Shown here piece by piece: positions 11,113 to 24,414 of a stretch of DNA of 64,000 nucleotides. A program made the position numbers and the translations under genes. The notes under the pieces are model-generated. The model saw only the letters and a program-made list of their open reading frames with translations, had not been told where the DNA came from and made no database searches. This stretch comes from Wurfbainia villosa (Eukaryota; Streptophyta; Magnoliopsida; Zingiberales; Zingiberaceae), in assembly GCA_025175895.1 (NCBI GenBank), contig CM046003.1:24325245-24389244 (forward strand), given 5' to 3'. Position 1 is the first letter of the stretch. Each line of letters opens with the position of its first letter.

Positions 11113-11935
11113 ATGGTCGATCCCTCTTTTTCTCTTATGGCTTCTATGACTATTCTTCTTCACGATTACTCTCTCGATTGCTACATGAGTTTTCTCTTTT
11201 GTGAATCATAACTGTTGTAAGTGATTACAGTCGGTGTGACTGTTGATTCTTTTAATACTATTCAGAGATGTTTGCTCACAAAAATACAAATATCTTCTTC
11301 TATCTAATGATAGATAAATTGTTTTAAAAAATTAAAATTGTTACTGTATTTGATATGACCACCAATTAAAGTTAAGAAACAAATATCTCATAAATTCCAT
11401 ATTACAATAATATAATAGGTATCTCATAAATTGTGATTGCTCACTCTTTTTCTCTTTCATGATTGCTTTGTAATCTCTACTGTGCTGCAACTATTGTAAG
11501 TATAAGTGATTGTTATCTCCATTTTTATCTTCAGTTAAAATATGTGTGATTTTGCCTTTATCTCAAGATTGTTATGGATTGGATTCTTTTTTTTATCACA
11601 GTTAATTGAAATGCATGCCTAATCAATACATTGTTCATCTAATTATAAAATTAAAATACAGTCTAATCAAAGTTTTTAATATATTGTTCAACTTAATCTA
11701 AGATTTTTTACTATATATATTGACAAACTTTAATTTTTAATATGTGGTTATGCTTTGTATAAAGGAATAACATATTTCTAATTTTTTTTTTTTACTAATA
11801 TTGTTAGAAATCATTCTTTAATATTTATAAGATTCTAAGATGAGCATGTCAAAATATATTTGTGTTAGGTTATTTTAATATCAAATCAAGAGAGAAAAAG
11901 GGGGAACGATATTCTATCATTCTTTAAGCTAAGAA
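11113..11935. other. AT-rich region before the hAT-like gene
   Basis: No open frame with recognisable motifs, and no clear terminal inverted repeat. It probably holds the upstream or leader DNA of the transposase-like gene that begins around 11940. Confidence 0.4.
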
Positions 11936-13805
11936 TTGAAAATCCTTCATCATCCAAGAGGACCGAGACTGACATATCCATTTCTAATGAGGAATTCGAA
12001 CCTCCTTCTAAATCTCAAAGAGTTGAGTTTATTGCAACCTCACTTGAACGAGGCCTTGGATTCCATATTTCAATGTAATGACATCTTGTTAATTATCGTG
12101 ATAAAATTAGATGAGCTTATATAAAAATGGGATCATGTCAACCTAAATTGCAAGACTATCCACGTTCTGAATCAGGAAAGCAACATCGTCGATTTCAATA
12201 TATATGGTTTAAAAAAATTTCATGGTTAGAGTACTCTCCTTCAAAGGATGTAATATTTACATCCATTTCTAATGAGGAGTTTGAACCTCATTTTAAATCT
12301 CAAAGAGGTGAGTTTAATGAAACTTCACTTGAACGAGATCCTGGATTGTGTATTTCATTGCAGCGACATGGTCGATTTCAATATACATGGTTTCAAAAAA
12401 TTTCATGGTTAGAGTACTCTCTTTCAAAGGATGTAGTATTTACATCCATTTCTAATGAGGATTTTGAACCTTCTTCTAAATCTCAAAGAGTTGAGTTTAA
12501 TGAAACTTCACTTGAACGAGATCCTGAATTACGTATTTCAATGTGGTGACATCTTGTTAATTATTATGATAAAATTAGATGAGCTTATATAAAAAAGGGA
12601 CCATGTCAACCAAAATTATAGAAGTACCCACGGTCTGAATCAGGAAAGCAACATCATCGATTTTATACATGGTTTAAAAAATTTCCATGGTTAGAGTACT
12701 CCTTCAAAGGATGTAGTATTTTATTTTCTATGCTATCTTTTTGAATTAAGTGAAGCACACCAATCTATGTTTATAGTTGAAGAGTTTAAAAGTTGGAAAT
12801 GTGCTGATGATGGAGCAAAATGTGCTTTTTTGTCTCACATGGAAAGTTCTAATTTGGTGCATAATAAATCTGCAAAATCCATTGTTGATGTGATGAATGT
12901 AACTCAACATATAGATAAAATTATGAATTGATAATTTTTTGACCAGATTTAAAAGAGTCGATTAAAGCCTGGAGCAACAAATAAGAGTGTCCATTGGCTT
13001 AGTTTGTAAACATGTGGATTAAGAGGTCATGATGAATCTTCAGATTCTCAAAATTATGGTAGTTTCATTGAGATGCTAAAACTTTTTAGAAAAATAGAAT
13101 GCTAGTATTGGCGATGTTATCTTAGAGAAAGCTCCGAGAAAAGAAAAATATACCTTACCAAAAATTCAAAAAGGAATCTTGCATATTATTAGTAATAGAA
13201 TCAAACATAAAATCCGTGATAAAATTAGAGATTCTAAGTTTTTCATTTTGGTAGATGAATCAAAGAATGTATCTAACAAAGAACAGATGACTATAATTTT
13301 GAGATTTATTGTTGTTTATGACTTTTTGTGGGAGCATTTTTCCAAATTGTGTATGCTCATGACACTACAGTTGCAACACTCAAGAAAGAAATATGTGATG
13401 TGCTCACTAGGTATAATATAGAAATTCATAATATGTAAGGTCGAGGATATGATAGTGCTAACACTATGTGTGGTGCTTTTAATGGATTACAAGTTTTATT
13501 TCTTAAAGATTGCCCTTATGCATATTATGTGCATTAATTTGCCCACCGACTACAACTAGTGTTAGTTGCAGTTGCTGAAAAGGAGATCTCTATATGATTT
13601 TTCTTTTCAAATATGATGACATTGTTAATTTCGCTACAACTTCTTCCAAACACAATACTGAGTTACAATCTGCTTAAGTTAACAAAATAGCACATTCTAT
13701 TGTTGTTGATGAACATGAGAGTAGACGAGGAGCTAATCAAATTGATACTTTGTATCAAGTTGGAACTACTTGTTGAAGCTCCCATTTTTGATTTTATTCG
13801 TGTCT
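11936..13805 (+). pseudogene. hAT-type transposase-like gene (ZMYM1/DUF4371 style), 5' part
   Basis: The N-terminal part has the TTF-type wording common in plant copies (QPKLQDYPRSESGKQHRRFQ, then WFKKISWLEYSPSKD). The middle part at 13179-13421 contains FILVDESKNVSNKEQMTIIL, the start of the catalytic core, followed in other frames by words such as GYDSANTMCGAFNGL and ISIWFFFSNM-like sequence up to about 13620. Many stops and shifts show that it is dead. The gene is cut at 13805/13810 by the chromovirus and resumes at 48905. No 8-bp target duplication or terminal inverted repeats of its own were found, so transposon versus domesticated relic is open. Confidence 0.75.
11973..12720 (+). repeat. 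Three tandem copies of the hAT-like N-terminal segment
   Basis: Units at 11973-12259, 12260-12442 and 12443-12720 each begin CATCCATTTCTAATGAGGA (unit 1 CATATCC) and end at GGATGTARTATTTA. The middle unit lacks about 100 bp and is 183 bp, a whole number of codons, so one frame (12127-12549) reads through. The duplicated segment carries the zinc-finger-like part of the protein. Confidence 0.85.
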
Positions 13806-13810
13806 TAATA
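13806..13810. other. Target-site duplication, left (TAATA)
   Basis: TAATA here is repeated at 48900-48904, immediately outside the two ends of the 35-kb chromovirus nest. Confidence 0.9.
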
Positions 13811-16106
13811 TGTCACGCCCCGGGGGCATATTTGTCATCCAAATGACGAAGGAGTCCCTTAGTGATAATATTCCGAAAATACATCACTGAAACCAGATCT
13901 GGTAAAACTTTGAAATAATATAAAATAAAATTATTTAATTAACTGCATGCATACACGACTAATATATAAATCAATTAAAAGTAAAGTAGATTCATGACAC
14001 CAAATCAAATTGTGATAAAACCAAAGTGCGTAAACAAACTATGATAACAATAAAGAAAATAGAACGGCATCTCGACGATGTAGTGGAACCAGAACGACAA
14101 GGGACTCTTAGAGCGATGTGAAGGTAGGTCAACAGGACACATCCTTTATCAGCTAACCTGGAGGGTAAGAGAAGAGGGAGTGAGTACAAACCACTCAGTG
14201 GGTGGATAGAAGATAGTGCATGATCATATAAACATAATGGAGGTCAAAGGAAACAAGCTAGAGTAACCCCAAACCTCAGAGTATCAATATCGGTCTGCAA
14301 CAGACTTGGTCAGCAATATAATAAAAGCACCTGTGGCATACACAACCAACTGCAAATCTACTAGCAATAACTATCGAGATACTACAATAAAGTCTCATGG
14401 CTCTTGAGGTAATACCAAAGGACACTATCTGCGGGCAATAATATGCTACCACGAACGGGACTCGTGCGCAGATAGGCAATCTACAAAGAACTATTTACGT
14501 GCAACCACATGCTACCATGAACGGGACTCATGGGTATTTAGAAAGTATAAAGACTCAATGTCTGCGGGCAACGACATGCTACCACGATGGATCTCTTGGA
14601 CAAACAAAGTATATAGCTATCTAGCTATTGACTGCACGCAACAATATGCTACCACGAATGTGTCTCATGGGCAAAGCAGTCGGTTATCCTAGGAGGTTAA
14701 GCCTAGGGTTATCCCACACATCTAGCATGAAACATCTATCAAGGTCGATAAAGATCATCAACCTACTAGTAAGTGCGTCGAAGGGGGTTAAGCCTAAATT
14801 ATACCATTTCTACCGGTTTGATCATGATATCAACCGAAACAATAAATAACCAAATAAGCACATAACAATTATATCCGTTAAGCATAAGTATCCACATGGT
14901 AATGAAAATCCAATAGCCCAGAAGCCAAATAGGGTATACATATCATAAAGAGGTCAAGCAAATATAATATCAAACAGTAATAGAAGGAACATAGGATGTA
15001 AATATAATTTAATCTAAGTGATTAACGTAGCCAAAATAATCATGCACTAAGATCTGAAGAGGTCAAAGCAACCACCCACCTCTGACGACAGAGCATATTA
15101 ACTATCTCTAAATCCGAGAATGTGCTTCCGCTTCCAACCCTGCTATAATTAAACAATCGTTAACTCAACTGTCAGTTATCTAATTTAATTGTCAACATTT
15201 TAATTAATATTTTCCCACCTTAATTAACCCAAAGATATCCATTCAATTAATTTAGCCCAACCAAATCAATTGATCAAAATTTTGGATTAATTAATCATAA
15301 GCTAATTAATCAATTTAATTTTTGATTGATCAACCACCTAAGTGAAAGGAAATAAGATCCTACCACTAAACATACCCAGCCGAAAGCCCCCCTTCCCTGT
15401 TTTGAAGTGTCCATCGACGATCGCCGGATTTTGGTCTCAGTCGGGTGGGAGACAACGGTGGGGTCCCTGGTAGCGTCGAAAGTATCTTTTACGGTGAAGG
15501 TGACCCTCTGAGTGCACGCTAGCAGTTTCGGGGTGGAATCAATGCAGTGGCGGCATGGTTGACAGTCGCGCGACTGCCGCGACTCTGATAGTTATCGACC
15601 AGCAAGGTTGACGCTGTCCGGAGGTGCGATCGGCAATGCCTAAGACGACACCATCAGTTGGCAGCACAACGGCAGCGGCGAAGAGCACCACGTGATAGAA
15701 ATATTTTGCGGTGCGAGCGGGGTAGGTCGCGGCGGCTAGCCGAAAAGCAGACGACGGCAAAGGTGGGCACGCAGTGCGTGCCCGTGGGAGGCTGGGCAAA
15801 GGTGTGTGCGCGGTGAGAGGCAGCACAGAGGTGCATGCGCGGTGGGGAGGCAGCGCCGAAGCGGATCGGTCGAGGCCAACGAAAATAGGTTTATTTATAA
15901 ACTAAGCTTTGTTGAATTAATCAACTTGATTAATTCTCTTAACTGAGTCCTAGCAATTTTTATCCCAAAAATTTCTAAAATTTATATAATACTTCTATTA
16001 TTATTACCATTTTGTTTTATTATGAAACATCTATAAAAATATGTATATACGTATTTTTATATTTCATTTTATATATTTATTATTATTATATTTTTCGTAT
16101 ATTATA
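13811..16106 (-). repeat. 3' LTR of the chromovirus
   Basis: About 2.3 kb, beginning TGTCACGCCCCGGGGG on the plus strand and aligning with 46568-48899 throughout. The inner terminus reads TATA where CA/TG is expected, a point change. The GC-rich block at 15400-15860 would be the transcribed leader part on the minus strand. Confidence 0.9.
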
Positions 16107-16118
16107 TTCTCCCCTACT
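16107..16118 (-). promoter_or_regulatory. Polypurine tract of the chromovirus
   Basis: Minus strand AGTAGGGGAGAA directly abuts the 3' LTR, the normal plus-strand priming site. Confidence 0.8.
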
Positions 16119-17470
16119 AATAAAAAATTTGGTCCCCAAATTTTCCATACCTGAGGTAAATAAATGGGGGTATTGAGCTCGCATGACATCTTCCAACTCC
16201 CACGTGGGTTCCTCGTCGGTGTGATGTTGCCATCCCACCTTCACCAATCGGATTATCTTGTTTTGTAATGACCTTTCCTTGTGATCCAAAATGTGAACTG
16301 GTAGTTCCTCATAAGACATATCCAGACGGAGTGTTACTGAAACATTTTTTAAGATGTGAGTCGAATGCGATATATATCTCTATAGCATAGAGACATGGAA
16401 AACGTTATGCACTCCTACAAGGGACGGAGGCATTGCTAAGCGATAGGCTACCATTCCTACCCTTTCTAATATCTGGAAGGGTCCGATGTAATGGGGAGTT
16501 AACTTGCCCTTCAACCCAAACCTTTTGATTCCCTTGGTTGGTGAAACACGTAGGAATACATGATCACCAACTGCAAATTCCAATGGTCGGCATCGCCATT
16601 ATGCGTAGCACTTATATCGACTTTGGGCTCGTAATAATCTTTGTCGTATAACTTTCACCAACTCGGCATCTCATTGGATGTTATGTGGTCCCAGAAGTTG
16701 TTGTTCCCCAACGTCAACCCATAGTGTAGGGGATCTACAAGTCCTCCCATATAGAGCCTCAAAAGGTGGCATCTGAATGGTGGAGTGATAGCTATTATTA
16801 TAATCAAACTCTACGAGATGTAAATGGTCTTCCCAGCTACCCCCAAAATCCATCACACAAGCCCGAAGTAAGTCTTCCAATGTTTGAATGGTACGGTCCG
16901 ACTGTTCGTCTGTCTGAGGATGGAATGCGGTGCTAAAATGAAGTTTTATGCCCATGGCGCATTGGAAACTTCTCTAGAATCGTGAAGTAAAACGTGGATC
17001 TCGGTCTGAGACAATGCTAAGAGGTATTCCATGAAGTTTGGTGATCTCTCGACAGTACAACTTTGCTAAGTGGTCCAAGGATTCTGTCCTCCGAATTGGT
17101 AAGAAGTGGGCGGACTTAGTAAGTCGGTCCACTATTACTCATATCGAGTCGTGCCCCTTCGGGGTTTTGGGTAATCCCGCCACAAAGTCCATTGTGATGT
17201 GCTCCCATTTCCACTCAGGTATAGGCATTCTTTGAAGTAGTCCTTCTAGTCTTTGATGTTCTTCTTTGACTTGTTGACATACTAGGCATCGGGCGACGAA
17301 GCCTGCAATGTCTCTCTTCATACCATTCCACCAGCAAAAGCATTTCAAGTCTTGATACATTCGAGTACCACCTAGATGAATGGCAAATTGAGACCGATGT
17401 GCTTCCTGTAGTAGGTCCTCTTTAACTTGATGTGATTCTGGAATACATAGTCTTCCTCGAAATCGAAGCG
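16119..17470 (-). pseudogene. Chromovirus integrase with chromodomain
   Basis: The zinc-binding part near 17270-17360 reads CFCWWNGMKRDIAGFVARC, then CLVCQQVK. The catalytic core follows (WEHITMDFVAGLP; SDRDPRFTSRF; HPQTDEQSDRTIQ). The third acidic residue is Asp where the family has Glu. The C-terminal module (16380-16583) has LKGKLTPHYIGPFQILERVG, and the chromodomain (16086-16319) has VGWQHHTDEEPTWELED. Chromodomains steer insertion toward marked heterochromatin. At least five stops break the frame, so the product is not functional. Confidence 0.9.
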
Positions 17471-19257
17471 TTCCATCCTCATCGTGGGAAAAATCTGGTC
17501 AGGATTTTGAAGCTAACTCACTACTTAGGAATTTGAGGTGTTGTTCATTTTCTTGAGCTTCCTTGATTCACTCAACTAAGGGTGATTGAGCGACCATTGA
17601 TACTAAGAGCCCTTGTTCCGTCCATCCTTCTTCTATTAAGTCCAAGTTAGAAAACTGTTGGATGACGTCCATAATTGCTACTCTGTGGCAAGCCAAAACT
17701 CCTCGAGATTTCATGCTCAATGCATCGGCTACCATGTTGGCTTTTCCTAGGTGATAATTGATGGTGCAGTCATAGTCCTTTAAATTCTCCATCCATCTTT
17801 ATTGCTTGAGATTCAACTCCTTTTGCATGAACAAGTATTTAAGGCTTTTATGGTCAAAATAAATCTAAAAGGTGGCTCCGTACAAGTAATGCCTCCACAA
17901 CTTAAAGGCAAAGATGATGGCTACTAGTTCTAGGTCATGTATAGGATAGTTCTTCTCGTGGTCTTTTAGTTGGCGAGAAGCATAAGATACTACCCGATTA
18001 CACTGCATCAGCACGACTCCTAGTCCCTGAATAGATGCATCGATATAGATGACAAAACCTTCTTCGCCGGAAGGGATCACCAATAATGGAGCACATACTA
18101 ACTTTTGTTTAAGCTCCTAGAAGCTTGACTCGCAAGCCTCTGTCCATATGAACTTCACCCCTTTCCGGGTCAATCGAGTTAAGGGTATCGCGATCTTGGA
18201 GAATCCTTCTACAAACCTTCTGTAATAACCTGCTAGTCTAAGAAAACTCTGAATCTCCTAGATGGTCTTGGGTTGTTCCCAGTTGGTGATCACTGCTACC
18301 TTCTGAGGGTCTACTGAAACTCCTTCTCTAGAAACTACATGTCCGAGAAATCCTACCGATGGTAGCCAAAATGCGCACTTGCTGAACTTTGCATATATGC
18401 GCTCTTTCGGAAGCATTTCCAAAACCGTTTGGAGATGTCGCTCATGATCCTTTTCTGACTTTGAATAAACCAAAATGTCATCTATAAAAACAATGACAAA
18501 TCGATCCAGATAGTCCAGAAATACTCGGTTCATCAAATCCATGAAGGCGGCTGGAGCATTGGTGAGCCCATAAGGCATCACCAGGAACTCATAGTGTCCA
18601 TACCATGTGCGAAAGGTTGTCTTTTATATGTCGGAGTCTCTGACTCTTAGCTGATGGTAGCCTGACCTTAAGTCAATTTTTGAATATATGCAAGTACCCT
18701 TAAGCTGGTCAAATAGATCTTCTATCCGTGGTAAGGGGTACTTGCTCTTGATTGTTATCGCATTAAGTTGCCTATAATCGATGCACAATCTCAAGGATCC
18801 GTCCTTCTTCTTGACAAAGAGAACAGGAGCTCTCCAAGGAGAAACACTTAGTCGAATGAAGCCCTAATCCAACATCTCCTGGAGTTGTAACTTTAATTCC
18901 TCTAGTTCCTTTGGTGATATATGGTAGGGGGCCTTTGAAATTGGAGTGGTTCCTGGGAATACTTCAATTGTGAACTCCACTTGCCTTTGAGGTGGCAGAC
19001 TAGGTAATTCATCAAAAAAATACATCAGGGTATTCCCAAACTATGCAAACTTCTGAAAGGGATACAGTGTCATTCGCACTAGATCTGAGCAAGGATAGCA
19101 AATATCCCTCGCACCCACGAGCCAAGAGTTGTTGGGCTTGTAGGGTGGAAATGATGGATACTCTTTCTTCCTTGGACCCGACAAATTCCCAAGGTGATTG
19201 GTTCGAGGGTCGAATCCTGATTTGGCAATCGAATGTAGCATGGGACGTACCGAACCA
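17471..19257 (-). pseudogene. Chromovirus protease end, reverse transcriptase and RNase H
   Basis: At 19012-19287 the end of protease and the linker are seen (FDCQIRIRPSN, WEYPDVF). RT follows with SPWRAPVLFVKKKDGSLRLC and IDYRQLN, then MPYGLTNAPAAFMDLMN and the catalytic VFIDDILVYS near 18460-18490. RNase H (17865-18083) has FVIYIDASIQGLG. Stops near 18870, 18600, 18260 and 18110 inactivate the frame. The upstream part of protease and gag is displaced to 36513-38246 by the copia insertion. Confidence 0.9.
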
Positions 19258-19262
19258 GTCCA
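19258..19262. other. Target-site duplication, left (GTCCA)
   Basis: GTCCA is repeated at 36513-36517, flanking the copia element. The two halves of the chromovirus protease join in frame across it (…LGMDW…). Confidence 0.9.
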
Positions 19263-19820
19263 TGTTAGTGTCAACCCTTAGTGCCAATCATGAGATGGTT
19301 GAGTAGGACTCAAGATATACCCAATGAATCTGACTCGAGTTAGACTCAAGTCAGATTCGGATTGAGTGAGACTCACCATTAAGAGGAGTTGCATGATCAT
19401 TAAGATGGAATTAATGGGTTATTAATTCCATAGAAACCAAGAGTCACAAACCCTTCATATTCAATGGTTAAATATAAAAAGGATTTGATGAGACCTTGGT
19501 TTGAGGGTTGTTTTCGTGTGATCTTCTTGTTCTACCTCCTTGGCCGAACCAACTGGGTGGCTAGCACTACAGCTTGGTTCTACTCCACTTCACAGTTCGT
19601 GTGGATACCGTGGAGGTGCGGACATACTCACCGCGCTGAGATCTGAACGCAAGTGTTGTTGTGGGATTGCGAAGGACACGCATCGAAGGTAACTATGATT
19701 CTTATAGGATAGAATCAATCAAATGAGTATGGTGTTTTCACATGGATCTCTGGAGGGATCCTATTTTCCGCTGCGTAGTGCTTGTAAAATTTGTTTCCAA
19801 GCGCGCTAAAATTCCCTGCA
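19263..19820 (+). repeat. 5' LTR of the copia element
   Basis: Runs TGTTAGTGTCAACCC to ATTCCCTGCA and is followed by a primer site. It aligns with 35961-36512 with scattered differences. It contains the word GACTCGAGTTAGACTCAAGT at 19332-19351, which also recurs in a displaced LTR fragment at 35851-35901. Confidence 0.92.
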
Positions 19821-19821
19821 G

Positions 19822-19834
19822 TGGTATCAGAGCC
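19822..19834 (+). promoter_or_regulatory. Primer binding site of copia (tRNA-Met type)
   Basis: TGGTATCAGAGCC, one base inside the LTR, complementary to the initiator tRNA-Met 3' end. Confidence 0.92.
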
Positions 19835-19929
19835 ACTTGTGAACACAATACTCATTTTAGTTGTTATATGTGATATAAGTTAGAATGTGCTTTATTATGA
19901 TCTGCATGTTGTTCTGGGCTTGCACTGAA

Positions 19930-20325
19930 CCACTCTGATAGTCTGTCGAGCGACTTTTCCCGAAGTAGACTATCGAGTGGACCTGTGCCAATCAAACTGT
20001 GTCGATCGGATGGTGCCGGGTGGACCTGTGTCGAGTGGACTGTGTCGAGTGGGTTGTGCCGATCGGATGGTTCCGAGTGGACCTGTGCTGATCGGATGGT
20101 GTCGAGTGAACCTGTGTCGATCGGATGGTGCTTAGTGGGCCTGTGCCGATCGGATGGTACGGAGTAGACCTGTGTCGATCGGATGGTGCCGAGTGGACTT
20201 GTGTCGATCGGACTGTATCAATCGGATGGTGTCGAGTGGACCTGTGCCGAGTGGAACTGTGCCGATTGAACCTGTGCTGATCGGATGGTGTCGAGCGGAC
20301 CTGATCGAACGGATGGTCTCGGGTT
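19930..20325 (+). repeat. Leader minisatellite, about 30-bp units
   Basis: About a dozen degenerate units built from GATCGGATGGTGYCGAGTGG and CCTGTG. It lies between the primer site and gag, in the untranslated leader. Open frames across it (for example 19985-20167) are products of the repeat and not genes. Confidence 0.85.
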
Positions 20326-21079
20326 CATAGTGATGAACAGAATGGGCAGCGACTCATTCAATGAGTCTATAAAATAATTTTTTGCCATGGCATTGCGGTT
20401 GATATTTCGTACTTAGGATCATAATAAAATTTTTGTCATTACAGTTTTGAACGTTATATGACAATGCCCCTAACCCAATGTGATTGGATATGTGTGTGTT
20501 TGTTGTAATTCATAATACGGCCTGTGTGTCGTGCCTTTCACCTTCATTTTTCCGATTGTAAAATTAGATTACCCTCGAATGTAACTCGAGGTTTCTTTTA
20601 ATTGTAATGTACAATGTAGAATAGTTCTAGACTGCTGGAGGACAGTGCAAAGGATGGATGCCAACAACACGAGATGACCTTAGAAGACTTGGAGAAAATT
20701 TTATTCCCCAAGTTGACCATTCGCTCTTCTCATTGGCTTGAGAAGATCGTAGAAAAGGGTCACAACCATGTCACATTTTTGTATGCTTGTATATGTGATA
20801 TATGTGATGCTTGTATATGTGATGCGTGTGATGCTTGTATATTTGATGCATACGTAGTTAGTTGTCACAAAATTAGGTCACTTATTATATGCCTACCAAA
20901 GTTTAATACTTACTATTACCTTGTTCAATCAAGCACGTTTGTCAAAGCAAAGTGACTCAATTTACCTCGATAAAGTACGACAGGACAATTGTGATGTCCG
21001 CCTATTAAACCTTGGAATTGACTTAACTAAGCTCTCTCAATTAGATTGATGAACTTAGAGGCATAGCTCATACGGGACA
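20326..21079 (+). other. copia leader, rest
   Basis: No domain is recognised. It includes imperfect repeats of TGTATATGTGATGC at 20790-20850. The position after the primer site and before gag makes it leader or degraded 5' UTR. Confidence 0.5.
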
Positions 21080-21084
21080 TCTAC

Positions 21085-24000
21085 TGTAAGATATCAAAAA
21101 ATAAAATATCCCTTGTTAATTAAGAAATTATCTTATATAATTTTCCATGAATTTTTAGAAATTTTTTTGGATTTAAATGGAGGTTTTATGATCTTTTATG
21201 GGGATAAAATAAATAGGCTTTGGTAGAACCTGTTTAAGGGAGTTAATAAGTGTCATTAACCTAATGTTTAAATACCTAAACCTAGGTTTTTATTTTTCCA
21301 ATTTCTTTTCGTTTTCCCCTCTCTCGTGTAACCTAACGCCGCAGTCCGCAGCCATAACGGTGCAGCGCCATCGTGATCGAGTTGTCGCCGCCTTCTCCCC
21401 GCATGCGCGCCTGCTGCCACTGCCCGTTGCCCCCTTTCATCGCCGCCGTCGCAACATGCACCACAGCTAGTGTTGGCCTTCCGACCAGTCACGGTCGCAG
21501 CCACCCACACGTGACACTCTTTTCGTCGCCACCCGAACCAGCTCGTCGGGCCATTTCATCATCGCCACCTTCCTGTTGTCGTCGATCCCCTGCGATCAAC
21601 ACCTTCGTCAAGGTCCACACCTCCTTTCAAGCATCTGTCGTCGTCGACCACCAAATTGAGAGGCTAGCTCAATGATGCCTTCACTGCGGCGAGCTCCACC
21701 AGCCACTATAGTTGCCATCGTAAACTTGATCGCTATTGTGCCCTCGCCGCAAGCCCAGCCATGATAGAGCTGCTGCTCCATTCCTTTCGTGCTTCCCTCT
21801 CAACCATTTGTGGTTGCTACCCCATCACCGCCGACCTAGCCAGATCATGCAATGTCGGGTTGTCTACTACTGCCAATCAATTGTCGTTAGGGATGATCGC
21901 TTGCAAATCGTCATCTTCCTGGTCTTTGTCGATTCGGCAATTCTAGCACCATCATTATTTCTGTTGCTGACCAATTCCCTTGTTCGAGTTGGGCTTATGT
22001 CGTGGGTGCCAGCTGCCGCCTCTCCTTTTTGTCCAGGCACAACATTGGTGTTGGTTTTTATCTTTTGTGACTAGATTGTTGTCATGGTTACTTGTTCCCT
22101 TCCTCGGCCGAGAATGCCACTTTACCTCCTTGGGTAGAGAATGGAGGTAATGACATGTGGGATTTTGATTAATTGAATTTAGTACAAACCTATACGATTG
22201 ATTGGCTTGATTGCTAGGTTTAACTAATCTGATGGGATTTGCTAACAGTTAAATTGATTGGGTAGATCAGGTTTCTTGCAAATTGGATCAAGAAACTGTG
22301 AAGTGAAGCTAAACCTGGTAAGTTCGGATTCGGATTATTATAGATGTGATGTTAGATCTATAGTTGGTTATTATTGAATTCATTAATTAATAGTTGATGG
22401 AAGAAGTGAAGTTGCTATAGATCCGATGAATGGATTTATGTGGATACTTTGTTAGGATGTGATATAGGGAATTATTCTAGCATTAGGGTTATGCTAGCAT
22501 TTAGTTATTCTTTGTGTTATGTAATTGCAGGACTTTGATTCGGGATAGTCTTTTGGGCATGGAGATTTGTTTGGATATTCTATAGTTCAAGTGAGTAATT
22601 TCTTACCCTGGTCAGGTAGTTGATATATCTTATGCATGATATTATGTTATCGATACCTTTACCTTGACTCCACTCTTATTTAATCATGTGCTTGATACTT
22701 AGTCTTTGTACTTTGAGATATATTGTTGTTGTTGTCATATTTCGTTCATTATTGCTATAAATTACCGATGTTATGGTATGTAGGTCTTTAGATGCTTAAC
22801 CATGGGGGGTGTAGCTGAGTATAGATGTCGATTTGACTCGTGTCATTAGGAACAATCATCCGGGGGTGGATGATGTCCTTAATGTAGAGTTTTGTGGTTG
22901 TATCACCTTACCTTTCATTGTATAACTATTAAGGATCATATGTCTGTACATGGTAGTGTGGGTTGTCGACGGTGTGTCGCTATGGACTGAAAGTCCTAGC
23001 ATGGTCGATAGTTAGTTGTATACGACTCTCTGTTGGGTAGAGAGTGTATTGTGGATGTATGTGTGGTTGTGCATTCATGTCATTTATATGCATGCTGGCG
23101 ACTTAGTCTCCCTTGTGGTTGAGAGGGTCGTCAGTCATTCTGCCTCCACGGTTACTCGTGGTAGTAGTAACTAGTGTGAGGGCAGTTCATTTGTTGTGTC
23201 GCACTCGACCACTCTTGATAGTGATAGTTGGAGTTACGTGCAGTTGTCCTGGGTGTGTGGCACTCGATCACTCATGGATAGTGGCCAGCAGGGGCCCCCG
23301 TTGTGTAGCTTATAGCTCTTTAGCTTATCGCTACTTATTCATACTGCCCACTCAGCCACTCGAGAGCAGTGGTTATTGTTGAGTTGGGACAGTTGTCATG
23401 ATATGCCACCTGGGCCACACTGGGGTCGTGGTAGCGAGTGGGGTGTGCAGGCATGACCATGCATTTGCATTGCCATGTGTGAGGTGCATTTGATTATACA
23501 TCATCTTGCATGTTATTTGCATGATCTATATTGTTGTGTGTGGGATACCAGTGTATGACTTGGATCGGACTGTTGTACGCCTATGGCCAGTATTATGATG
23601 TTGTATAGGACTAACCAGGTTTGATGATGTTGTTGTTTATAGGTTAGTAGGGTAGTGTGTTGATTACATGCTTAGTGTTGTTCTTTCATGTTGTATTTGT
23701 TATATGGTAGTATGTGTATTCAGGTTATACGAGTTGTATCATTACAAATCTTCAGGTATGTCAGTACATTACGTTATGTACCGTTGATCAGTTGGTTGTT
23801 TATCCACTGCTTAGATTCACACTGATAGTTAGTTGGCATTACCTTCACGATTGTATACCATCGATCTCCATCTATATATATATTTTGATCTTCATTTGTA
23901 TACCTGTTGCTCTACATATATTATTTGTTCATGCACTACCTTTTATATTACCGCTGAGTTTTATACTCACCACCACAGACCCTGGATTTTCTTGTCGCCC

Positions 24001-24414
24001 AGGTAACAAGTAGAAGATTCCTTGGATGCTCGGAGCATTGCCAGCTGATCCCATCTCACCTTGAGTATTTGGATTGTAATCCATAATGGTGTTGTATTAT
24101 TTTGGATGGTGCATTTTGAGATTTTATCCTATGTTGATCCGCATTTTGGGCTTATAGTTGTGTTGTATGTTTTTGGCCTTGTTATGGATTTGGTTGGACT
24201 ATGTTCCCTTGTTGTGTCAAAGTCGTATCGGTACGCATGTGTTTTAGTGTTTGTATCTTTATTAGTTGTCAGTATATTCCGCTATGATTTATGGATTATA
24301 TCCATATTTATGTTATGTGGTTGTGGCCGAAAGGCTTGTATCAACAGGATATTGTATCACGTACAGTGGAGATGCTGTCCATTTTTTGGCTCGGCATACT
24401 CTCGGGGCGTGACA
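21085..24414 (+). repeat. Solo LTR of a chromovirus-like element (3.3 kb)
   Basis: It starts TGTAAGATATC and ends GGGGCGTGACA, the same terminal style as the surrounding chromovirus LTR, but with a different and longer body. A perfect 5-bp duplication TCTAC flanks it (21080-21084, 24415-24419), and no internal element sequence is present. This is the footprint of insertion followed by LTR-LTR recombination. GC-rich leader-like sequence lies at 21340-21760. Open frames inside have no domains. Confidence 0.88.

Noticed and set aside
21373..22074. Frames in the solo LTR that look like a Pro/Ala/Arg-rich protein
   Set aside because: Composition effect of the GC-rich leader block; no domain and frames overlap each other in several phases.
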